Virus record (IMG/VR): IMGVR_UViG_3300017727_000107 | Span: 1-28,843 of that record | Strand: one strand, 5' to 3' | DNA: 28,843 nucleotides | DNA from: a virus | Shown: one piece after another, positions 7,261-16,100 of the stretch | Layout of the letters: each line of letters begins with the position of its first letter | Numbering within the stretch: the stretch's first letter is position 1 | Made by a program: the position numbers and the translations under genes | Notes under the pieces: model-generated | What the model was told of the DNA's origin: nothing | The model's input: only the letters and a program-made list of their open reading frames with translations | Databases searched by the model: none

Positions 7261-7397
7261 AGGAATGCGAGAAGTGTAGTAGCAAAAATATGCAAGTTGA
7301 AGTTATGTGGTTCGTAGCAGGTCAACAAGGTAAGCCCCCAAAACAACTGGATGTAGCCGAGTGCAAGGATTGTGGACACCGATGGACGCTGGACTGA
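7257..7397 (+). CDS. Zinc-ribbon microprotein (46 aa)
   Basis: This 46-residue protein starts at ATG 7257 and overlaps the nuclease stop by 4 nt. It has CEKC (residues 4-7) and CKDCGHRW (36-43). The second half is the classic end of a zinc ribbon of the kind seen in transcription factors, where CxxCGHxW closes the fold. About 28 residues separate the knuckles. The downstream methyltransferase starts inside its last codons. A nucleic-acid-binding role is likely; the partner is unknown. Confidence 0.68.
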   Translation: MKECEKCSSKNMQVEVMWFVAGQQGKPPKQLDVAECKDCGHRWTLD

Positions 7398-8146
7398 GAA
7401 ATGAGATTTTGTGCGGCGATGTGTTGGACAGACTCGCTGGACTGCCGGACGAGTCCGTAGACATCGTGGTGACAAGTCCCCCTTACAACCTCAAGACTTC
7501 AACCGGAAACGGCATGAAGGATGGAAGGGGTAGCAAGTGGACTTCCGCTGACAAAGGTTTGCGTGAAGGCTACGCAAAACATAACGATTCTATGAACCGA
7601 GAGGACTACATCAATTGGATGAACAAGGTTTTATCGGAAATCTTTCGTGTTTTGAAGCCCGAAGGTGCGTTGTTTTTCAACCACAAATTTCGTGTGCAGG
7701 GGGGCTTAATGGAAGGACACCCGTTCCTTGAAGGTTTTAATGTGAGACAGATGATTATTTGGGCAAGGTCGGGTGGTTTCAATTTCAATGCCGGTTATTT
7801 CGTTCCTACATACGAAGTCGTTTATTTGATGCCAAAGACACCAAAGGGAAAAAACTCTTTCAAATTAAAGAAGGGAGCAAACAAAATCGGTGATGTTTGG
7901 AGAATACATCAAGAAACCAACAACCCTCACCCTGCACCTTTTCCTGTGGGCTTGGTGGACAACATTTTGCTTTCATGTGAAGGTAGTGTCGTTCTTGACC
8001 CTTTCGGCGGTTCGGGAACGGTGGGTGTTTCGGCTATTAAGAACGGATGGGACTACATTTTGATTGACAATAGCGAGGACTATTGCAGAATGGCTGAAAA
8101 CAGAATCAATTCGGAGGTGGCTCAAAGTGAAAATGAATGGCTTTGA
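7382..8146 (+). CDS. DNA methyltransferase, TSPPYN type (N4-cytosine or N6-adenine)
   Basis: This 254-residue beta-class amino-methyltransferase has catalytic motif TSPPYN at 31-36 and AdoMet loop LDPFGGSGT near residue 208, with PFPVGLVDNIL before it. TSPPY enzymes methylate either N4 of cytosine or N6 of adenine, so the modified base is not decided by sequence alone. I chose ATG 7382 over GTG 7361 because it is an ATG with AAGGATTG upstream and because conserved sequence begins at residue 8. It overlaps the zinc-ribbon gene by 16 nt. As with the first methyltransferase, no endonuclease partner is adjacent. It is much shorter than the DPPY enzyme and has little room for a separate recognition domain. 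Confidence 0.9.
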   Translation: MDAGLRNEILCGDVLDRLAGLPDESVDIVVTSPPYNLKTSTGNGMKDGRGSKWTSADKGLREGYAKHNDSMNREDYINWMNKVLSEIFRVLKPEGALFFNHKFRVQGGLMEGHPFLEGFNVRQMIIWARSGGFNFNAGYFVPTYEVVYLMPKTPKGKNSFKLKKGANKIGDVWRIHQETNNPHPAPFPVGLVDNILLSCEGSVVLDPFGGSGTVGVSAIKNGWDYILIDNSEDYCRMAENRINSEVAQSENEWL

Positions 8147-9152
8147 AACAAACCTTCTCCCCTTCCCCCGTGAGATGGGACTCAAGCGTTCTTTGTGCAA
8201 GAGCCGACAACAACTCCGAACATACATCGGAAAACTTAACGGCAAAAGTAATCTTTACACATCCCTTTATTCGTTCCAAGATGTGGAGCGAACAAAGCCG
8301 TGGAAGGTTGATACGACGACGGCGATAATTGACCGTGCATGGTGGGACTTTGACGCTGGTGAACGAGGAAACATTGAACAGGTCAAGAGCGATGTTCGTG
8401 AATTACTCACCCGTCTTGATGGAGATTGCAGAGTTGTTGCCACGGGTCGCGGATTTCATGTTCATCAGTTATTTTCACGACCAGTTGTGGGAAGAGATTT
8501 TAATTCTCATTTACAGCGATACCAAAGAAGAATGAGCGAAGGGCTTGCTACATTGGACGGTTTTGCTTTTCCTGCAAAACTGACCCGCTTGCCGAACACA
8601 TACAATGTCACACGCAAACGATGGGCTGTCGTCATCCCACCGAATGCTCTTTTCCTTGATGATTTCAAAATCCCATCTCGTCCCGTGACAGACTACAAAG
8701 AACACTGTCCGTTCTTTGGGCGACCAAACGAAAGCACCTTTGACATCGTTATGTGGGTCAACAACAATCCACCCCCGAAGGTTGAGATGCAACCATTCAC
8801 GGGCGATGTAGGTTCGGCTGGTGATGTCCCCCTCATGCCCTGTTTGGAGAAGGCTGTCAACGCATCAAGCCCAACACACGAAGTCCGTGTGGCTTTGGTT
8901 CAACACATGAGCCAAGAGTTGCGATGGTTTGCAGACCCGACGAGCCTAAGCCAAGAGCAACGGAATGAGATTGAGGAAACAATCTTTTCTTATCTTAAAA
9001 GTCTTAATTGGGATAACTGGAATGAATACCGAAGCCGACAGGGAATACGAACCAACATCGGCTACGCTAACGCTCCTTCTTGCCGATGGTTCAACCTGCG
9101 TGGGATGTGCGAAGGCAAATGCTGGCGTTATGATGGAACGATAGGTGATTGA
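8127..9152 (+). CDS. Archaeo-eukaryotic primase, apparent PriS-PriL(CTD) fusion
   Basis: This 341-residue protein should make primers for the viral polymerase. Catalytic AEP motifs: WDFD (D74, D76), TGRGFHVH (107-113, H111/H113) and TRLPNTYN (153-160), which takes the place of the basic nucleotide-binding motif. The C-terminal part has C239 followed 80 residues later by C319, then C328 and C332, with R254 and Y301 between. This is the cysteine order of the 4Fe-4S domain of the large primase subunit; in human PRIM2 the first gap (C287 to C367) is also 80. The GTG start at 8127 has ideal spacing from GGAGGTG (8113-8119); ATG 8133 is the alternative and a longer frame from 8064 lacks support. 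It overlaps the methyltransferase end by 20 nt. Confidence 0.85.
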   Translation: MKMNGFETNLLPFPREMGLKRSLCKSRQQLRTYIGKLNGKSNLYTSLYSFQDVERTKPWKVDTTTAIIDRAWWDFDAGERGNIEQVKSDVRELLTRLDGDCRVVATGRGFHVHQLFSRPVVGRDFNSHLQRYQRRMSEGLATLDGFAFPAKLTRLPNTYNVTRKRWAVVIPPNALFLDDFKIPSRPVTDYKEHCPFFGRPNESTFDIVMWVNNNPPPKVEMQPFTGDVGSAGDVPLMPCLEKAVNASSPTHEVRVALVQHMSQELRWFADPTSLSQEQRNEIEETIFSYLKSLNWDNWNEYRSRQGIRTNIGYANAPSCRWFNLRGMCEGKCWRYDGTIGD

Positions 9153-9153
9153 T

Positions 9154-9432
9154 ATGGAGACTAAACCACACATTGGAGATGTTATTTTTAAAATTATTAT
9201 GACCCCGTGGTATATGTTGGTTTTGGGATTAGAGTTTTTATGCTTGGCAATAAGTCCATTTTTATTTTTGGCGGCTATGTATTCATTACCCATTGACATC
9301 TTGCTATTCCCCTTCGTTAAGAAAAAGTGGGGAGCAACTAAGTGGGTGTATGAAGGTTTGTTCATGCTGATTTGGGACGGAACGATTAGGGACATTAAAG
9401 AAATCAATCAATGGTATGACACGATATATTGA
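9154..9432 (+). CDS. Small membrane protein
   Basis: This 92-residue protein begins at ATG 9154, one base after the primase stop, with AGGTGAT in the end of the primase gene as binding site. A long hydrophobic region at about residues 8-55 (IIMTPWYMLVLGLEFLCLAI, then FLFLAAMYSL) forms two transmembrane segments, followed by a basic loop (KKKWG) and a soluble C-terminus with several Trp and Tyr. No signal-peptide cleavage site stands out. Its codon use is more A/T-rich than its neighbours. It could anchor replication complexes, alter the host membrane or take part in lysis, but nothing in the sequence decides between these. Confidence 0.65.
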   Translation: METKPHIGDVIFKIIMTPWYMLVLGLEFLCLAISPFLFLAAMYSLPIDILLFPFVKKKWGATKWVYEGLFMLIWDGTIRDIKEINQWYDTIY

Positions 9433-9457
9433 TAAAACGAAGGTATGATTCATCACC
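9425..9457 (+). promoter_or_regulatory. Putative archaeal promoter for the ERCC4 nuclease
   Basis: TATATT at 9425-9430 overlaps the end of the membrane-protein gene and lies 33 nt before the ATG at 9458. AGGTATGA (9441-9448) falls between, as at the related sites. A very short leader is expected. Confidence 0.48.
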
Positions 9458-10177
9458 ATGCTTCTCATAGACCACCGTGAAAACCCAAAACTGATTCACA
9501 AATTGCTCGTCAAGTTGGGAGATGCAGATAAGGACGAAAGAGGACACGCCCGAACCTTGCAGATGACGAGCGGGGATTATGTGCTTGGTGATTGGGGAAT
9601 AGAGGCAAAAGAAATCAACGACCTTTATCGCTCCATCCTCGGCATCGGACGCTCACGAACAATTGTCGCCCAACTCACCGACCTATGCGAATCGTTTGAG
9701 AAGCCGTTCCTCGTGGTCTATAACACAGAGTTGAAGCCTTGGTTCCACGGACGAAGGCCTTCGGCCCGTGAGACATCCGAAGAACGACGCAAGATGGCGG
9801 CTGTCATCCATTCGTTCAAGTTGACGATGCACCAACGCTTTCCCAAGTTGCACTTCCTCCAACTGACGACGATGGACGACTTCGTGGAATGGCTTTACAT
9901 GAATCATCGTCAAACTCTTATCGCAAAAGTAAAACCACCGAAGGCACACAAGCCGGAACAGGTTGTTCTTGAAGAGACTGATGATAGGATAAAAGCATTG
10001 ATGGGGTGCGGCATCTCACGAGAACAGTCCGTCGCTCTGCTTGAACACTATGGCTCAATCAGCGTTCTCTTGCAGAAGAAAACCCGACAAAAAGAAATGA
10101 CAAAAGTAAGTGGTATCACCCACAAACAGGCCAAGCGGGTATTGTCTTTACGCAAAAACTTCACTGATAAGGCGTGA
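9458..10177 (+). CDS. ERCC4/XPF-type nuclease with helix-hairpin-helix
   Basis: This 239-residue protein has the nuclease core of the XPF/Mus81 family: DHRE (5-8), GDY (39-41) and IEAKEINDL (48-56), which corresponds to the family IERKxxxDL with Ala in place of Arg. E49, K51 and D55 of the metal site are kept. The C-terminal segment (about 175-232) has two helix-hairpin-helix-like units (MGCGISREQSVALLEHYGSI and VSGITHKQAKRVLSL) that bind DNA. It would cut branched DNA such as flaps or recombination intermediates made during viral replication. It is the last gene of the + strand module and its end overlaps the convergent tail hub gene by 17 nt. ERCC4 nucleases are a known part of archaeal virus replication gene sets. 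Confidence 0.9.
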   Translation: MLLIDHRENPKLIHKLLVKLGDADKDERGHARTLQMTSGDYVLGDWGIEAKEINDLYRSILGIGRSRTIVAQLTDLCESFEKPFLVVYNTELKPWFHGRRPSARETSEERRKMAAVIHSFKLTMHQRFPKLHFLQLTTMDDFVEWLYMNHRQTLIAKVKPPKAHKPEQVVLEETDDRIKALMGCGISREQSVALLEHYGSISVLLQKKTRQKEMTKVSGITHKQAKRVLSLRKNFTDKA

Positions 10178-13100
10178 AGCCCAAAGACGAGTTGCTAAAC
10201 CCTTTGAGACTAAACCGTTGGAAGTTGACCGATACATTGTGAACCACGAGCGAAGAGAAGTTTGCGTCGTCGTCGCCTGTTGCTGGTGTTCTTTTCATCG
10301 TAATTTTAATTGTGTTTCCAACAGTTGATGCTCCACTTAGGCTCGCAGTCAGCATTGGGAACGATTGCTTTTCTTTGTTGCCGCTTAGAGTCATGGTCCG
10401 TGTGTTGCTGGCTCCTGTTTCCACGCACGACGCTTCAATAGTCAAAACTGCCTTGGTTGTCCCATTCCCACCGAGCGAGTAAAAGCCGCCCACCGTGAGG
10501 ATTTCGTCGGACACATCGTCGGGGACTTTGACGCTCATAGTGTGGGTCTGTGTGAACCTGTTTGCGGATTCGGGATTTACAATTCCCGTGAAAACCATTC
10601 CTTCATCGGAAGTCAATGTTGTGGATGATGTCGCTTGCATGTTGTTTCCGATGCCGTCAACGGCTCGTTGTGTGTTCATCGGGGGTGGACTACGCTTCTG
10701 CCCAAGAATGCCAAAAGAAGAGTCGGAGACCCCATTTTCAAGGAAGTCCATACGACCCTTCGTGTTGCCATAAAGTGCGGAAGTGATTTGATTGCTGGTT
10801 AGATTCTTCAAGAACGCATCTTGGATGTCTTGACCCTTACCACCTTCAAGGATTTGCTGTGTGTCAACTTGTGATGTTCCAATTGGTCCGATAGGTTGCC
10901 CAACAGGAGGTCTGTTGCGGCGAGGTTTTTCACGAGAAGTGCCCCCTCCAACTTGACCACTTGAAGATTGTTGCCCACGACCACGGGAGACAGACGGGAA
11001 CAGGTATGCTCCCAAGCCACCTTTGTCCTTGGTTTGGTCACGCTCAAGAATTAGAGATACATTTTCCACATTGCGACCGTCAACTCGCCATTGGATGTCG
11101 GTGATGACCATAGGTTCAGCCGCAAGGCCAAGTCCGCTATCGGTGAAGGTCACCGTAGTCGCCGGTCGCCATCTCACATCTTCCACGATATGCAACCGTG
11201 GACAATACCAAGAATTTCTCGCCCCCATCAATCCCGACATTTTGTCGTATTTTCGTGGTCCGATTGGGAATATTGAATCGGCGTTGGTTGCCGCCCATGC
11301 GCTTGGACCCATTTCTGTTATGTTGTGAGCGTTGTGTAGGATTCCCGAAGCCGTTGGGTCACCACATCGGTGATAGAGTAGTGATTTGAGGTAGTCCACA
11401 TTTACCGATAAAGTAATTTTTGCACCCGAAGGTTTGTCAGCCCAATAGGTTGACGGTATGTCAATCTCATAAAATCCGTTTCTCTTAACATTGACAGTAG
11501 CAAACGACGATGACGCACCGGCAAGTGTTGGGGAATATGTGCTTGGGCCACCCGTGTGATTGGTGAAAGACGATAATGTAGTGGAAAAAGTTGGGTCTGT
11601 CAAACCAATCGTAAATTCAGCGTTTTCAATATCTGTGCCGGACTGATTATCTTTTAGGGCAACCCAAACCCGCAACTCGTTATTTGATGTATCACCGTTG
11701 GCAGGACAACCGCTTGGAATATGCACCACTTGAACAGCATGACTTACGCTGTGTGCGCCCCACCACCAAAAGTGTTTATCGTAGGTGTTAGTCGCATCTG
11801 CGGCTGTGTTCGCTATCGCTGTGTAGCCTTTGCCAAACCTATCACGGTAAAACCTGTCGCTTCCGTTCTGTCGTCCAAGGTTGCCGTCTAAGGCGTTGCA
11901 CATGCCGCTCGCCAGCGTTCCCTGTTGTCCTGCCCAATCCCAATTCAATGAGGAAATAACGGGGGCGTAAGCGGGGCCGAGAACGGCATGTTGTGTGACA
12001 CCACGCTCGCCGTGTCGTGTCGGGTCTGCGATGTAGCCGTATCGCCCCTTGTCCAACATTTTGTCGTCGTGGGTCAAATCTCTCATCACCTCTCCCTTGA
12101 CCTTGATTGCTTTGGTTTTAGCCTTGAAGTATTCTTCTTTTGCCACGGCCTGTGCTTCTTCGTCAAAGGTGATTTCGGGAACCTCAACAATTTTCCAACG
12201 ATATGTTTGGTTGAGGGTCGGGGCAGGGAAATCAGCAAATGATGAACCGTTGTTGTAATACACACGGACATTGGTGATTTGTCCCGACATCTGTGCATTC
12301 ATTGAAGAGACGGTGAGGATGTCGCGATTCACGGCTTCACCAAGATTGTAGGTTGGGCGAATCTCCAACTTGTTATCGCGCCCCATTTGATATGTGATTG
12401 GCAACCGAATACTGTTTTCATATCCGAATCCAGTAGCCTCCACCGACTCTCGTAAGATGGAAAACAGAGATTTGCCTCCCCGTGCGTCATATGCAGCACC
12501 GAAGGAGTCAAAGTTGGCATCTGTGCCGTCAGTGGTTTGGTTGTTCGTCATTGGGATTGAACCATGGTCAAACCAGCACGAGATAGAGGACTGAGCAAGC
12601 CAAGTCTTTGAAAGATTCAGCGACCACAGGAAGCGAGCCTTGTCGCTCAACCAATATGTTCCAAGGTTGGGTGATACTACATGACCATCAACCCTCATCA
12701 AGAATCGCAGTGCGTATCGGGGACTTACACTTCCCACAATAATAACTTCATCAAATGCTCCTGTTGTTCCTGCTGAACCTGCGGCGTTGATAGCGAGGTT
12801 GGCTGTGCTTCCGTTGCTCTTGAGAACATCGTCCATCAACACACCTTCAAGGTATGCTTCTGCGTTTTCTGCACTTCGGTTGGTTCCAGCGTCGGATTCA
12901 AGGTAAATACCGTAAAGTTGTTGTGGTATGCTGATGCTGTCGCTGATTGCGACATCCTGTCGTGTGCTTCCAGTCTCGGCAAAAATCGTTGAGGTGTCAA
13001 TTGTTATAGCCGTAGCAGTCACGGCTGTGATTTGAGCAACCCATTTTGCCGTCACATTTCGCACCCTCATACCGACCTCAACACCATCGTTCACGAAGTC

Positions 13101-16100
13101 GCCGCCGCTACATGTGATGATAAATGGGCTTGCCGTGGATGCCGTAGCCGAGGTTGCGCTCTCAACAACGGACGCATCTAACTTTCCATCATAAACATAC
13201 CAAAAAATCTCAAATGATGGGTTCTGTGAGTTGACCCCACGACTTGCTTTGATTTTACCAAAACCGTTTTCGGGGAAGGAAGAAATCAACGACGAAGATG
13301 GTTTGGTTTCAATCACGGTATCGCCAGCATTGATGCTCCGGTTCAACTCACCGGATGCACCAATCCACTTTCGGAAGTTTTCGTGAAAGCCATATGGTGC
13401 TGCGTTGTTGTCGTTAGTGCTGGTTGACTCTAACCAGTAGTTGTCCATCAGCACAGGGAATCCGTGAAACTCCGTTTCGTAGTCGCCAACATTCCGTGTT
13501 CCTCCACTTCGCTGTCCGTAGGTTCCTCCGTTGATAAAAGTATTGAGGTTAAAGAATTTTGAACAATCATAAACCAAAAACGACCCTCCCTTGTTCTCCC
13601 AATCACGCAGCACCGATTCTCGGTGTCCTACCTCGGCTTTGCGGACAAATGGTCCTGTGGCAGTGTAGGTTTCATTTGCCGTAAAAGCAGATGTTGAGCA
13701 AGTGATTTCTTTTAGGCTCGTTCCGGTGATTCCCGAAATCGTGTGGATGCCGTCGTAGTTGTCCGAGTTGAAGATAATCACTTTATCCCCAACTGCCAAA
13801 TCGGAAACGCCGCTATCGGAAGCCAATAACTTGAATTTGATTCCTCCACTTGCGTTGTTGATGGCGTTTCCCGAATATCCGTTAGTGAGTTGTAGTGTGT
13901 TGCCTGTTCCGAGTGGTGTTGACCAAGGAGCGTTAGTTGTTGGGTCCACTGACGAATCCAATTCCCACAAATCTAAGTCATCCCCAACTTTCAAGTCGGT
14001 GAATGCGTCATACGAGCCATCTTCTTTGAATTGGTCTGTAAAAGAAATAGATACTTCGTAGTTTTCTTTGACTGGTTTCATTAGCCCAAAAGTTTTCTTA
14101 CGATACCCACCGTCAGCATCCGCATCTGCGTCGTTTCGCATATCCGCCCAATGCAACCATACATGCTTGTAGTCGTTGCTCGTGGAAAGCGTATAAACCG
14201 ACTCTCCTGCCTCGTGGTCAATAGATAGACCCTTGACCCCTACAAGGTAGTAATTGCCGTCGTCAGCAGGGCTTATGTGGCCGTTGTAGGTAAAGGTGTC
14301 AATGAACCCATCGGAATTGATGACTTGACCCACCCCATGAGTCTCGGACGAATCAATGAAAGAGGACGAAACTTGAATGACATCGGAGTTTGCTGTGAAT
14401 GCCGCTTGTGCTGTTCCAGCATCCACAAAAGAGAAGCCATAAACCCCAAAGTGTTTTTTGAACCAAGCCGACTTGGGTAAGTCTCGCATCCAAACGGCAT
14501 GTTGGTCACGATACAACAGTTGAGAATTGTCATCGGTTGAAACAAACCCTTCTTCAAAGGTGTAGTCCACCGAGCGACCCGTGATGACAGGTGCGCTACC
14601 ACTCGTCTTATCAGTTTTGACATAAAACTTTCCACCATCGGTAATGGTAGCCATGACAGTGTAAAATCCGGCAGGTGGGTCTGTCCCACTGTTGCCGTTT
14701 TCCGATACAGTAATGATGTCACCAACCTTGAGCAAGGTTCCGTCGCTCTTGGCTGGATGGACGCTAAATTGTAAAATATTGAAGCCGGACTCAGCACCAG
14801 TGGATGGGAAGGTGCTTCTGTCGCCCTCAAGGACACCCGAACCACCCGTAGCGTTTGGGACATAAGCGATTGCAGAAGAGGCGTATTCCAAACCCTGCGT
14901 CCCCGAAACACCAAACGGTGATGAGTCAATGGATGTAATTGTTTTACCGTTGGCGTTGTGGTTGACCGTTCCGTAAATGTCGGGTGTGTCGCTGGTTGTG
15001 TAGCCTGTTGAACCGTGGGCGAGAATAACTTGGGTCAATCCACCCGATGTTTTGTTGATGCCCTTAATTTTGTAGCCCAACCATTCGTTCTCAACACTGT
15101 TCGGACCTGCCGAATCCTCGTTGTTATACATTTGAATTGGGTGAGCCGTGTTGAGTTGTGTTCGCTGGTTGGTCAATTCTTTATAAGAAGTAGCCGATTC
15201 ATACCCAATAGTGTTTTGTGATTCTCTAAGACGGGCCGCACCCATAAACATTGATTCGGACAACAAATCAACTTCACCTTGTCGTGAAAGCACTTGGTCG
15301 CTTTCTCCAAGACCTATTTGACCAATCTCCCAAGTGGATATTTGTCGGTCAAGCAAGGAAAGAGAATCGCGAGCGGTAATTTGAATTTGTCGTGTCCTTT
15401 CACTTGCCGATTGTGCGACATTGACTGTTTCAATAATTCCCGACCACAAAGGACGGTCAATGTTACTGCTAAACATGAGCAACCGCCAATCGGTTATGTC
15501 GTCGTTAGTGAACCAAGGCGTAAGGTTCTGTTCGGTATCGTCGTCAAAAATCGTGATGCTTGCTTGACTCACTCCGTTCACGGGCATAGTGCAAGTCCAC
15601 GAGTTGACAGGAGCGGGAAGTAGCGTTCCATCGGGTATGTCAGTGAGAGGACGATAAAGAGCCACGCGGTCAATGAGCGTGGCGACGACCATGTTGTTGT
15701 AGGTTGCAGAAACACCCTTCACGAACAACTCCCATCCTGTCATTTCCGATGGAAGGAAAGCCGCAGAAGTCTGTGTGTTGTTAGCCATGGTATATCCCGA
15801 AGAGTAAGAACCAGCCGTGGGGTTGGTTGCCGTCACTTCTGTCCCGTCGTGATAAACCTTGAATTTATTATTGGTGTAATCTAACTTGAAGTCCAAGTCA
15901 AACCAAACATCGTCCGTTTCGTTTCCAACCTTGATTCCGGCAAGATACAATGCGTGATATTGACTGATGATTGCACTCAATCCTGTTCCGTCGTGTGGTT
16001 TGATTGTCCAATCAATGGCAGATACCCCACCGCCACTACCCGTTGTTCCCCAAGATGTATTTACCGGAAAACCAATTTTAAGGGTGTATTGAGCCTGTCC

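Noticed and set aside
14273-14929. 218-aa open frame on the - strand in another frame of the hub gene
   Set aside because: It lies wholly inside the tail hub gene and its translation is rich in Arg, Ser and Pro without domain pattern; it is a shadow of the real frame.
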